Source of the DNA: Colidextribacter sp. OB.20
Lineage (GTDB): Bacteria > Bacillota > Clostridia > Oscillospirales > Oscillospiraceae
Assembly: GCF_009911595.1 (NCBI RefSeq)
Contig: NZ_QWKG01000041.1
Span: 1-36,571, forward strand
Direction of reading: 5' to 3'
DNA length: 36,571 nucleotides
Within the stretch, counting starts at the first letter, position 1; each line of letters starts with the position of its first letter. The notes below the pieces were generated by a model. That model ran no database searches, was not told where the DNA came from, and saw only the letters and a program-made list of their open reading frames with translations. A program made the translations under genes and the position numbers. This document shows, one piece after another, positions 16,657-23,578 of the stretch.

Positions 16657-17148
16657 CTATTGGTCTACATCGAACAGGACCCAAAGTCCCTTTTCCGCCG
16701 CGCTGTGCCAGAAGGGGCGGGAATCCGACAAATACTCCCAGGTATATCCGAAATCTTCCTCATCCATCGGGTATTCGTATTCCTCGGGATCGATGGAGAA
16801 ATAGAGCTTCCGAAAGGCCTCCTCCGTCAAGCCCTGAAGGAACTGATCTACCTGACGGACCTGCTCAGGGGACTTGCAGACGACAAGATAGTCCTCCTCT
16901 CCCTCCCGGTCCCCCCGGAGGACCTCGCCGCCCAAGATGACCCAGCAGCCGGGGGCGGGAGTGTTTCCGAATTTCAGTTCGCTTGCGCACAGGGCCCGGT
17001 GCATGGCGTCCCAGGCTTTGTCCACGTCAAAAATGTCCACCGTCTCCATCTCGTCCAGGTAGTCGGGAACCCGGTCCGCCCGGGGCACCGCCCGCAGCGT
17101 GTCCAGCTGTTCCCTTGTAATGGCCCGAAAGCCGCCAAGACAGCTCAT
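16657..17148 (-). CDS. DUF1877 (YfbM)-like protein, 163 aa
   Basis: ATG 17148 follows AAGGAGGATGTCTT. The N-terminus MSCLGGFRAITREQLDTL, the DVDKAWDAMHRALC segment (near residue 40) and the WVILGGEVL segment (near residue 70) match what I know of the DUF1877/YfbM family: small acidic proteins, often found among polymorphic-toxin immunity genes. There is no signal peptide or membrane segment. The gene is flanked by two direct copies of an intergenic repeat and interrupts the ilv cluster, so it is probably a later arrival. An immunity role is inferred from context and family habits only. Confidence 0.75.
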   Translation of the reverse strand: MSCLGGFRAITREQLDTLRAVPRADRVPDYLDEMETVDIFDVDKAWDAMHRALCASELKFGNTPAPGCWVILGGEVLRGDREGEEDYLVVCKSPEQVRQVDQFLQGLTEEAFRKLYFSIDPEEYEYPMDEEDFGYTWEYLSDSRPFWHSAAEKGLWVLFDVDQ

Positions 17149-17187
17149 AAGACATCCTCCTTGTTTCCTTACTAAGCGCTTTCATCA

Positions 17188-17310
17188 CCCCGCAGGGACA
17201 GGCCTCCCTTTACAAAAGGGAGGGGGACCGCCGGCGAAGCCGGTGGTGGAGGGTTTTTACGGCCCCCCCAGTCAGCTTCGCTGACAGCCTCCTTACGAAG
17301 GGGGCCTTTT
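17188..17310. repeat. Intergenic multi-hairpin repeat, copy 2
   Basis: Same element as at 16511-16633, direct orientation, with scattered substitutions (for example GGTGAAGCC against GGCGAAGCC). It fills the gap between the 149-aa gene and the DUF1877-like gene. Confidence 0.9.
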
Positions 17311-17337
17311 GGGCGCAAGCCTGATGCTGGTTTCTAT

Positions 17338-17787
17338 TTACAGCTGCTTTGCCCAATCAATTCCCGGATAAAATTCTCCGGTTCGGATGAAATACTCTAC
17401 TGCTTTCACGCCGGCTTCCATGTCCTGAATGGCGAGCATTTTTTCAACGGGAGACTGACCGCCGCTTTTGAGTTTGGTCATATCCGGTTTGCCGGCAAAG
17501 GCGGGATTGTAGGAGTAATAATTGTTTTCGCCAAAATCGCCGCTGAAGCCTAAGGCCAGCCATTCCCCGTCACAAAGAACCTCCATCCAGTTATCCTCGC
17601 CGTCCGGGTCGAGGTACAGAATGGCATCCAAGCCGGAGGGAATCTGCTTGAGAAATTTGGAGATCAAATCCTCTGTAATCTTGTCGCCGCTGTAGTTTTT
17701 GCATCCCAATTCCATATATTGTACTTGAATCGCTTGGTTGTCAAACTCAGGAATATGATCCTGCTTTGGGATAATTTGAAGTTCCAT
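17338..17787 (-). CDS. Unrecognised acidic protein, 149 aa, possible immunity protein
   Basis: I choose ATG 17787 (MELQIIPKQDHIPEF) over the ATG two codons earlier because TCAGGAGGATAAT is then 9 bases away, whereas the earlier start would leave 3. The protein is acidic and soluble, with aromatic Gly-rich strands (DNWMEVLCDGEWLALGFSGD, then NNYYSYNP) and an Asp-rich turn DPDGED. Such small acidic single-domain proteins next to SUKH and DUF1877 genes are often immunity proteins, and the GEWLALGFSGD region is reminiscent of Imm1-type families. I do not claim a family. Its ribosome site lies just beyond the duplicated ilvH tail at 17813. Confidence 0.65.
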   Translation of the reverse strand: MELQIIPKQDHIPEFDNQAIQVQYMELGCKNYSGDKITEDLISKFLKQIPSGLDAILYLDPDGEDNWMEVLCDGEWLALGFSGDFGENNYYSYNPAFAGKPDMTKLKSGGQSPVEKMLAIQDMEAGVKAVEYFIRTGEFYPGIDWAKQL

Positions 17788-17812
17788 TATCATTATCCTC
17801 CTGAATAATCAA

Positions 17813-17838
17813 ATCTTCCCCCCGCCCTTTTGCAGGGC
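17813..17838. repeat. Direct repeat, copy A: orphan duplicate of the ilvH 3' end
   Basis: 26 bases that match 18653-18678 at 25 positions. Read on the minus strand it encodes ALQKGGGKI and a stop, identical to the last nine residues of IlvH, but here it follows the SUKH-like gene and no ilvH precedes it. Confidence 0.9.
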
Positions 17839-17845
17839 ATGGATG

Positions 17846-18652
17846 CTATCCTTTCCACACGCTCCATTCTGAGATGACCGTCAGCGCCTCCGGACGCTGT
17901 TCGTCTGCCTCATGGTAGATAAACAGCCTGTTGTGCCGGGTATCCAAACAGGTGTGGAGCTGCTCGCCGCCTGTGAAAGGGGGCGCCGCCTTCAGAGGAG
18001 CAAAGTCTACCTTGTATTTTTTCAGCGTGGCCTGGATTTCCGCCGGGTCCTCAATATAGTCGCTCTCGGCGGTGGTTTCCTCTATAATCGCTTCCAGGAC
18101 AATCCCCATCAGGTGCGCGCTGACCGAGTCGTTCACTTTTGTCCAGGTGGGGACCGGCATGTCGTCGTCACGCCACACCACCGGGTCAGGCTGGTCCAGG
18201 TCCTCTTTTCGGATCCCGGCGCACCAGCTGCCCTGGTTTTCCCAGCATATCAGCAGATAGTTACCAGTAAGCTCGCCCCAGCGCTCCCGGGGCAGAGCCC
18301 GGAGCTGCTTCTGCTCCGGGGTGTCGTCCTCCGGGTCGTTGCAGTCCAGCTCATCTGCCAGATATTCATGGGAGAAGGTAAGATTATCGTCAAAGGGGGC
18401 CGCGTCCTGGTGGGGAACCGCAATCCGGTGGAGCATACGGTTTAGACTGGCCTTGCCGCAGGCCAGCAGAAATTCCCGCAGGGCGGCGGGGAGCCGGAGG
18501 CCTGCCGCCGCCTCGTAGGAGGCGACCAGCGCTTCGGGAAAGCCCTCGGCCGGTTTTTCGCCCTCGCCGAACAGCGGCTCCGCCCACTTGACCAGCTCAA
18601 TCGGAGTAATCTGATACTTCTTTTTCCCGAAAAGCTTTTTTAAAAACTTCAT
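17846..18652 (-). CDS. SMI1/KNR4 (SUKH)-like protein, 268 aa
   Basis: ATG 18652 overlaps the ilvH stop as ATGA, with GGGGGAAAG from the ilvH tail as ribosome site. After a basic N-terminus (MKFLKKLFGKKK) comes a SUKH-type segment at about residues 40-68: an acidic helix, then VASYEAAAGLRLPAALREFLLACG, here split as SYEAAAGLRLP and AALREFLLACG. Downstream motifs include ENQGSWCAGIRKED, the W-containing strand typical of the superfamily. SUKH proteins are common immunity proteins against polymorphic toxins, but many are orphan housekeeping-like proteins. The gene is bounded on both sides by copies of the ilvH 3' end, which marks it as inserted. Confidence 0.75.
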   Translation of the reverse strand: MKFLKKLFGKKKYQITPIELVKWAEPLFGEGEKPAEGFPEALVASYEAAAGLRLPAALREFLLACGKASLNRMLHRIAVPHQDAAPFDDNLTFSHEYLADELDCNDPEDDTPEQKQLRALPRERWGELTGNYLLICWENQGSWCAGIRKEDLDQPDPVVWRDDDMPVPTWTKVNDSVSAHLMGIVLEAIIEETTAESDYIEDPAEIQATLKKYKVDFAPLKAAPPFTGGEQLHTCLDTRHNRLFIYHEADEQRPEALTVISEWSVWKG

Positions 18653-19134
18653 ATCTTTCCCCCGCCCTTTTGCAGGGCGATGACGCCGGTGCGTACCACC
18701 TCCAGAATGGAGAAGGGGCGGAGCATGGCCTCGAAGGTGTCGATGCGGTCGGGGGTGTCGGACAGCTCCAGGGTGAGGGAGCTGGGGGAGATATCGTCCA
18801 CCCTGGCCCCCATAATATCGCAGATGGTCATAATATCCTGCCGGGTCTTGGTGGTGGCGTTGACCTTGACCAGCACCAGCTCCCGGCCAATGAGCTTGTC
18901 CTCGGGAATGGTGCGCACCTTGATGACCTCGATGAGCTTGTTCAGCTGCTTTTCCACCTGCTCCACCACGCTGTTTCCGCTGTCCACGATGATGGTGATG
19001 CGGGAGAAGGCGGGGTCGTCGGTGACGCCCACAGCCAGGGACTCAATATTAAAGGCCCGGCGGGAGAACAGCCCGGTAATGCGGTTCAGAACGCCGGCCT
19101 GGTTCTCCACCAGGACGGAAATGGTCTGTTTCAT
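18649..19134 (-). CDS. ilvH: Acetolactate synthase regulatory subunit (pairs with IlvB at 19147)
   Basis: 161-aa small AHAS subunit, the typical IlvH length. ATG 19134 follows AAGGAGGGAGAAG. The ACT domain begins at residue 2 (KQTISVLVENQAGVLNRITG) with the ligand loop FSRRAFNIESLAVG, and the C-terminal domain has MRPFSILEVVRTGVIALQ. It lies 12 bases after the ilvB stop. Its last nine codons are exactly repeated as an orphan copy 840 bp downstream, on the other side of the SUKH-like gene. Confidence 0.95.
   Translation of the reverse strand: MKQTISVLVENQAGVLNRITGLFSRRAFNIESLAVGVTDDPAFSRITIIVDSGNSVVEQVEKQLNKLIEVIKVRTIPEDKLIGRELVLVKVNATTKTRQDIMTICDIMGARVDDISPSSLTLELSDTPDRIDTFEAMLRPFSILEVVRTGVIALQKGGGKI
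18653..18678. repeat. Direct repeat, copy B: genuine 3' end of ilvH
   Basis: The in-gene partner of 17813-17838. It contains a small palindrome GCCCT-TTTGC-AGGGC, which could be part of a recombination target. Confidence 0.9.
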
Positions 19135-19146
19135 CTTCTCCCTCCT

Positions 19147-20775
19147 TTAGTCGGTGGTGGATACGTCGGGGTGGACCTGGCAGATCATCAGGCAGGGGCC
19201 CTCCTCGTTCAAAAGCCTGTCGATGGAGGCGTCCAGCGCCTCCTCTTCGCTCACGGTCACGCAGGGAATGCTGTAGGCGGCGGCAATGGCCTCGAAGTCA
19301 GGGGAGCCGTCCAGAGACACCCCAAAGGGGCCGTGATAGGGAGCCCGGCTCTGAATCTGGTGGACCAGGCCCAGGGTGTTGTTCCGAAACAGGACAATTT
19401 TCAGGTCCATCCTGGCGTACTTCACCGCGGCCAGCTCGTTCATGGCCATCTGGAAGGAGCCGTCGCCGCAGATCACTACCGTCTGCCTGTTCGGCTGGGC
19501 CACCTTCACCCCCACCCCGGCGGGCAGGGCGTAGCCCATGGTGCCCAGGCCGCCGCTGGTGAGGAGGCGTCCGTGCTTCTGAGGCAGGTATTTGCATGTA
19601 AAAATCTGGTTCTGCCCCACGTCGGCACAGACGACAGCGTCGTCAGCCAGCTTAGCGCCCAGCTTCCGCATGACGGTGCCGGGGAAGACCGAGCCCGGGC
19701 GGCTGGGGAACTGACGGCTCAGCTCCGCTTTCCGGTAGTCGGCCAGCTGGGCCCGCCACTGGGTGCAGTCGGGGGCGGTGAGCCCCAGGTCCAGCAGCTG
19801 GCGCAGAATCACCTTCACATCCCCCACCAAGGGGACGGCGGCCTGCATGTTCTTGCCGATCTCCGCCGGGTCCACGTCAATGTGGATGGTGGCCATCCGC
19901 CGCTGGATCTCGTCGGGCTGGATGATGGCCCGGTCGGCCGCCCGGGTGCCCACCATAATCAGCAGGTCGGACTTGGCCAGGGCCTTGTTGGCGCAGTGGT
20001 TCCCGTGGGCCCCGATCATCCCCATGTTCAGAGGATGGTCGGTAGGCAGGAGAGAGATGCCCATCATGGTCTTGACCACCGGAATGCCCGTTTCTTCGGC
20101 CAGCTCCAGCAGCTCGGCCTGGGCGTCCGCCAGCCACACGCCGCCGCCGGCGCAGATAATGGGCTGTTTCGATTTCGCGATGGCACCCGCCACCCGTTTG
20201 ATTTGCAGGTCGTTGCCCTTCACGCTGGGCTTGTAGCCTCGGATGCTGACCTCCTCCGGCCAGTCAAAAGCCTTCAAGGCCTGCTCCTGGACGTCAATGG
20301 GGATGTCAATCAAAACCGGGCCGGGCCGGCCGGTGGAGGCGATGTGGAAGGCCTCACGAACGATCCGGGGGATCTGATTGGGGTCCTTCACCAGGTAGCT
20401 GTGCTTGGAGAAGGGGGCTACCGCGCCGGTGATGTCCACCTCCTGGAAGATGTCCCGGCCCAGCAGGTGGCTGGGTACCTGCCCGGTGATGGCTACCATG
20501 GGGATGGAGTCCATGTAGGCGGTGGCGATGCCGGTAATCAGGTTGGTCGCTCCCGGGCCGGAGGTGACCATACACACCCCCACCCTGCCGCTTACCCGGG
20601 CGTAGCCCGAGGCCATGTGCCCCGCGTTCTGCTCGGTCCGCACCAGAGTGTAGCCAATCTCGGGCACGTCCTTCAGGGCGTCCACAGCGGGGCAGATAGT
20701 GGCCCCGGCGTAGCCAAATATGTGGGCCACGCCCTCCCGCTTTAAGCTCTCAATCAGCGCCTGCGCTCCGTTCAT
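19147..20775 (-). CDS. ilvB: Acetolactate synthase catalytic subunit, T-box-proximal copy
   Basis: 542-aa catalytic AHAS subunit, first gene after the T-box leader; ATG 20775 follows GGAGGTGACG. The catalytic Glu lies in RTEQNAGHMASGYARVSG, TSGPGATNLITGIATAYMDS is intact, and TPP-Mg binding is in GDGSFQMAMNELA...LFRNNTLGL. It is shorter than the other IlvB, mainly at the C-terminus, and differs clearly from it, so the cluster holds two distinct AHAS isozymes. The short form without the C-terminal arm resembles anabolic IlvB of clostridia; a catabolic acetolactate synthase is less likely because ilvH follows. Confidence 0.95.
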   Translation of the reverse strand: MNGAQALIESLKREGVAHIFGYAGATICPAVDALKDVPEIGYTLVRTEQNAGHMASGYARVSGRVGVCMVTSGPGATNLITGIATAYMDSIPMVAITGQVPSHLLGRDIFQEVDITGAVAPFSKHSYLVKDPNQIPRIVREAFHIASTGRPGPVLIDIPIDVQEQALKAFDWPEEVSIRGYKPSVKGNDLQIKRVAGAIAKSKQPIICAGGGVWLADAQAELLELAEETGIPVVKTMMGISLLPTDHPLNMGMIGAHGNHCANKALAKSDLLIMVGTRAADRAIIQPDEIQRRMATIHIDVDPAEIGKNMQAAVPLVGDVKVILRQLLDLGLTAPDCTQWRAQLADYRKAELSRQFPSRPGSVFPGTVMRKLGAKLADDAVVCADVGQNQIFTCKYLPQKHGRLLTSGGLGTMGYALPAGVGVKVAQPNRQTVVICGDGSFQMAMNELAAVKYARMDLKIVLFRNNTLGLVHQIQSRAPYHGPFGVSLDGSPDFEAIAAAYSIPCVTVSEEEALDASIDRLLNEEGPCLMICQVHPDVSTTD

Positions 20776-20794
20776 AAAACGTCACCTCCGTAAA

Positions 20795-21054
20795 AACAAA
20801 GAGCTTCGTCCTGTCTGAATAGGACGAAGCTGAATACTCCGTGGTACCACCTAAATTCATGGCGTGCCGCCATGCGCTCGCTGCCCCTGTAACGGAGGGA
20901 GACCGTTCCACCCTACTGCGGCGTTCCGCCGGTTCAGCCGGACTGCTCACGGGTGAGGTTCGGCAGGAGGTCCTTCACAGGCGCTTACACCAACCGCGCC
21001 CTCTCTGCAGATCCAGACAAGCCTACTATCCCGATCATTGCTTTTATAATAATT
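20795..21054 (-). ncRNA. T-box riboswitch leader of the ilv operon
   Basis: On the minus strand the leader carries the AGAGAG-type stem I motif (near 21004), the GGTTGG/GGTGTAAGCGCC distal stem, the T-box sequence AGGTGGTACCACGG (20852-20839) and the terminator AGCTTCGTCCT/AGGACGAAGCT (20831-20802) followed by CTTTGTTTTT. T-box leaders let transcription proceed when the matching tRNA is uncharged. Near the 3' side of stem I, GGACCTCCTGCCGAAC offers CTC (Leu) as the likely specifier codon. That register is my reading and is the least certain part. Confidence 0.92.
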
Positions 21055-21061
21055 GCACATT

Positions 21062-21090
21062 ATCATACCCCATCAGCGCCGGTTTGTCAA
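21062..21090 (-). promoter_or_regulatory. Sigma-A promoter of the T-box/ilv transcript
   Basis: Minus strand: TTGACA (21090-21085), 17 bp, TATGAT (21067-21062). The start would be near 21054, at the 5' end of the T-box leader. Confidence 0.88.
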
Positions 21091-21132
21091 TTATTTTTTT
21101 GCTGGTTTTTTGAGTGCAGTTCGATGTCAAAT

Positions 21133-21168
21133 AGCTGCAAAAGGTTCTTCTACTTTTGGAGTACAGCT
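21133..21168 (-). terminator. Weak hairpin after the glycan operon
   Basis: Two-part stem AGCTG/CAGCT and CAAAAG/CTTTTG with a 9-base loop lies just past the last glycan gene, followed on the minus strand only by ATTTG. It is a poor terminator, so some readthrough into the ilv T-box leader is possible. Confidence 0.35.
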
Positions 21169-21175
21169 TTTGTGC

Positions 21176-22234
21176 TTAAACCGCACAATCTATTTTCGGT
21201 TCATAAAGGTTAAGGAACTGTTCCAGGCAGTATAACTGCCACTTTTGATTTCCAGAAAAACTGCTTATGTCCAAATTTTGTTTGAACTCATAGCGAACAG
21301 GGCCGTCCCAGTCCTGAAAGTAATTGTCAACCGGACGTGGCATGGGAACCTTCTCCGGAATCGGTATTCCAGGATACTTTTGGGAGAAAAGTTCCCGGAT
21401 CAGATATTTAGACTCACCGCTGCGTACACGGGGTAAATCCAGCGGTTCCGCCATTTTCATACAGGCATAGGGGTCTAGATAGAGAAGATTTGTAGTAAAA
21501 AAGGCATTTTGATAAGAAGCAAAGCTTTCTGAAGTGGAAATACACTCCATAAATTTTAAGAAATCGATATTATTTCCGGTTCGATACCGCTCAAAGAGAT
21601 ATGACATATCAACAGGATTTACCAGGACATCCTCTGGTTTTAGGAAGCTGTACCGCTCTATAAAACTATGAAACGGCCAATCCTGAGACAACAGCTGGTC
21701 CATTCCTCCAAAAACATAATCACTTCCATTTCCTATAATCATCATGGTAATACCGTCGGCTTTAGCTTGGAGTGCCGCCTGCATGATTTGGGGCTCAATG
21801 GAGTGGACAGGGGCTGCTTTTGCGCGCATGAGCGGCTCCAGATATGGCTCAACTGTGGTTTCCCAGCTGACATCCACATAGTGTAAGGTTAGCCCATAAT
21901 ATTTTGCGTAGTATTCCGCCCTTTGCAGTTCTTCCTTTTGATATGCTCCATTCAGAAATCGGAAAGTATAGGCGTCACAGCCTCGCATATACGAAGCCAG
22001 AATAGCAGAGTCCATCCCGCCAGAGAGGAGGAGACCCAGCTTCTCATCTTTCAACGCAGAAAGCTGATCCATAATTATTTTGTCTATGTCAGCCGCTGTT
22101 TTGACAGGATAAGTGTGATCCTTCCAGGGAGCCGAAATATTTCTGTGATGAAGTCCTGGAAAAAAATCTTTATCATCCGCTTCAATGTATCGAAGCGCCA
22201 GGTATGAGCTCATGCAATATTCTTTATCGACCAT
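21176..22234 (-). CDS. Asparagine-synthase-like ATP-pyrophosphatase (amidotransferase domain only)
   Basis: 352 aa from ATG 22234 (ribosome site GGAGGAGGTTTAA). The PP-loop SGGMDS at residues 71-76, followed by ASYMRGCDAYTFRF, is the ATP-binding site of the AsnB synthetase domain, which adenylates a carboxylate for amidation. A second conserved stretch is IIGNGSDYVFGGMDQLLS, equivalent to the GEGADELFGGY loop of asparagine synthetase. There is no N-terminal Cys2 glutaminase domain, so ammonia must come from elsewhere or another nucleophile is used. Such stand-alone domains amidate sugar acids or amino acids in surface glycan clusters. It is the last gene of the cluster, 20 bases after the TylF-like gene. 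Confidence 0.8.
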   Translation of the reverse strand: MVDKEYCMSSYLALRYIEADDKDFFPGLHHRNISAPWKDHTYPVKTAADIDKIIMDQLSALKDEKLGLLLSGGMDSAILASYMRGCDAYTFRFLNGAYQKEELQRAEYYAKYYGLTLHYVDVSWETTVEPYLEPLMRAKAAPVHSIEPQIMQAALQAKADGITMMIIGNGSDYVFGGMDQLLSQDWPFHSFIERYSFLKPEDVLVNPVDMSYLFERYRTGNNIDFLKFMECISTSESFASYQNAFFTTNLLYLDPYACMKMAEPLDLPRVRSGESKYLIRELFSQKYPGIPIPEKVPMPRPVDNYFQDWDGPVRYEFKQNLDISSFSGNQKWQLYCLEQFLNLYEPKIDCAV

Positions 22235-22254
22235 TTAAACCTCCTCCATCGTTT

Positions 22255-23109
22255 TTAATTGTGGCCCCAATTCCCGGTTAGCATTACACTGGCGTTATCT
22301 CCGATTGGGTATTTTCTGATCACTTTCCCACTCTCAGATAGAAATGTTTCTACTGCCGCTTGGGCTCCTTTGTATCCGGAGGAGAAATAATCATGCACCA
22401 AAATGATACCGCTGTCAGTCATTTTATCCTTAAAAAAATGCAGACCGCGATACAGCGGCAGGTATAAGTCTAAATCCAAATTGACAAAGCAAAATTTACG
22501 ATCCAAACCAACTGCCGTATCCGGAAAGTACCCCTTGTGTATCTTGCATTGTTCCGGGTATGGCATCTGTGCCATAACAAGGTCCACAGAGGTTTCGCGG
22601 AAGTGACCTGCCTCTTCCGATGAGAAAGCATGCTCCCGCTCTATGGCGAGATCACGTGGGTCAAAGCCTTCAAAGGTATCAAACAGGTGAAGTGTCCGGT
22701 TTGGAAAATAATAATTGATCCATTTGGAAAATCCTCCCTGATATACGCCCGCCTCTGCTACATCTGCCTCCTGCTCCTGCTCATTCAAAATCGGGGCAAG
22801 ATTTTTCAAAAACACCTTACGGCTCTCTTTAGAGGATTCAAAATAGGATGTGACAATTTTTTCTGGAGGGACTCCCAGCGCAATACACTGATTGCGGATG
22901 TCCTCCAACCCACAGAATGCGGATATAACGACCCTGTCATACTTCAGTTCATTCAGACATTTTTCTGGATTACAAATTGGGGCGCCAAATAGAGATTTTC
23001 CCCATTTGCCCATATCATTGTCTGCAAACGCAACAACCTTACCAGTCTGTGCAATCTCATCATACAGTATTCGGGCGGACGCACCAGCGCCAAACATGAT
23101 AATATCCAT
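22255..23109 (-). CDS. Rossmann domain fused to TylF-family methyltransferase
   Basis: 284 aa from ATG 23109 (GGGAGGAAATTCC upstream). Residues 1-90 form a dinucleotide-fold-like domain with IIMFGAGASARIL at 3-15 and FADND at 28-32. Residues 98-282 resemble the TylF/MycF macrolide sugar O-methyltransferase family: SAM motif I VAEAGVYQGGFS at 117-128, FDTFEGFD at 143-150, metal ligands in NLDLDLYLPL near 210 and HDYFSSGYKG at 239. It probably O-methylates a sugar hydroxyl of the glycan or its precursor. The same type of N-terminal domain occurs in five other proteins of this cluster. Confidence 0.85.
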   Translation of the reverse strand: MDIIMFGAGASARILYDEIAQTGKVVAFADNDMGKWGKSLFGAPICNPEKCLNELKYDRVVISAFCGLEDIRNQCIALGVPPEKIVTSYFESSKESRKVFLKNLAPILNEQEQEADVAEAGVYQGGFSKWINYYFPNRTLHLFDTFEGFDPRDLAIEREHAFSSEEAGHFRETSVDLVMAQMPYPEQCKIHKGYFPDTAVGLDRKFCFVNLDLDLYLPLYRGLHFFKDKMTDSGIILVHDYFSSGYKGAQAAVETFLSESGKVIRKYPIGDNASVMLTGNWGHN

Positions 23110-23130
23110 TGGAATTTCCTCCCGCTTCCG

Positions 23131-23577
23131 TCAATAATCCGTCATGGCGGCTGTTCCCATCCCCGCTCTGTAAGCGCTTTCCAGGGTGTTCTCAATCACA
23201 GTGGAGGAGGTCCCCTTTGTGTAGGGAAAATAAACTACTTTGATCCCATAACAGTTCAGATCCCGCTCATAATCCTGCCATTTTTCTGTTCCATACCAGT
23301 CATCACCCACAAAGAGCAGCTGGGCCTTGAGCTTTTTACACATTGAGACTTTGTCCATATCCCGCTGCGGAATGGCGGCGTCTACATATTTAATGCTTCT
23401 GACAATCTCAATCCTGTCTTCAAAAGGTATGATAGGGTGTTTGCCTTTGTAGGTCACAAGCTCATCGGTTGTAACTCCAACAATCAGCTTATCACACATT
23501 CCTTTCGCATTTTTCAAAAGGTTTAAGTGCCCTATATGAAACAGATCATAAACACCCGCTGTATATCCTATCACCAT
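23131..23577 (-). CDS. Glycerol-3-phosphate cytidylyltransferase-like (TagD family)
   Basis: 148 aa from ATG 23577, one base after the preceding gene, so coupled. The nucleotidyltransferase signature GYTAGVYDLFHIGH (residues 4-17) with HIGH at 14-17 and the C-terminal loop TKGTSSTVI (120-128, matching RTxGISTT) identify the TagD/GCT family, which makes CDP-glycerol from CTP and glycerol 3-phosphate. The C-terminal 15 residues extend beyond the usual TagD end. With the TarI/TarJ-like pair nearby, it suggests CDP-activated polyol chemistry. The substrate could also be another polyol or phospho-amine, as in ethanolamine-phosphate cytidylyltransferase. Confidence 0.88.
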   Translation of the reverse strand: MVIGYTAGVYDLFHIGHLNLLKNAKGMCDKLIVGVTTDELVTYKGKHPIIPFEDRIEIVRSIKYVDAAIPQRDMDKVSMCKKLKAQLLFVGDDWYGTEKWQDYERDLNCYGIKVVYFPYTKGTSSTVIENTLESAYRAGMGTAAMTDY

Positions 23578-23578
23578 G

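Noticed and set aside
16511-17310. CRISPR array suspected from the repeated palindromes
   Set aside because: Only two copies of about 120 bp, 670 bp apart, with a gene between; no short regular repeats or spacers anywhere in the window.
18670-20745. 691-codon plus-strand frame opposite ilvH and ilvB
   Set aside because: Same antisense artefact; it runs across two genes and their junction without any expression signal.
20776-21175. Attenuator with leader peptide in front of ilvB
   Set aside because: No short ORF rich in Leu/Ile/Val is present, whereas T-box sequence and fold elements are clear.
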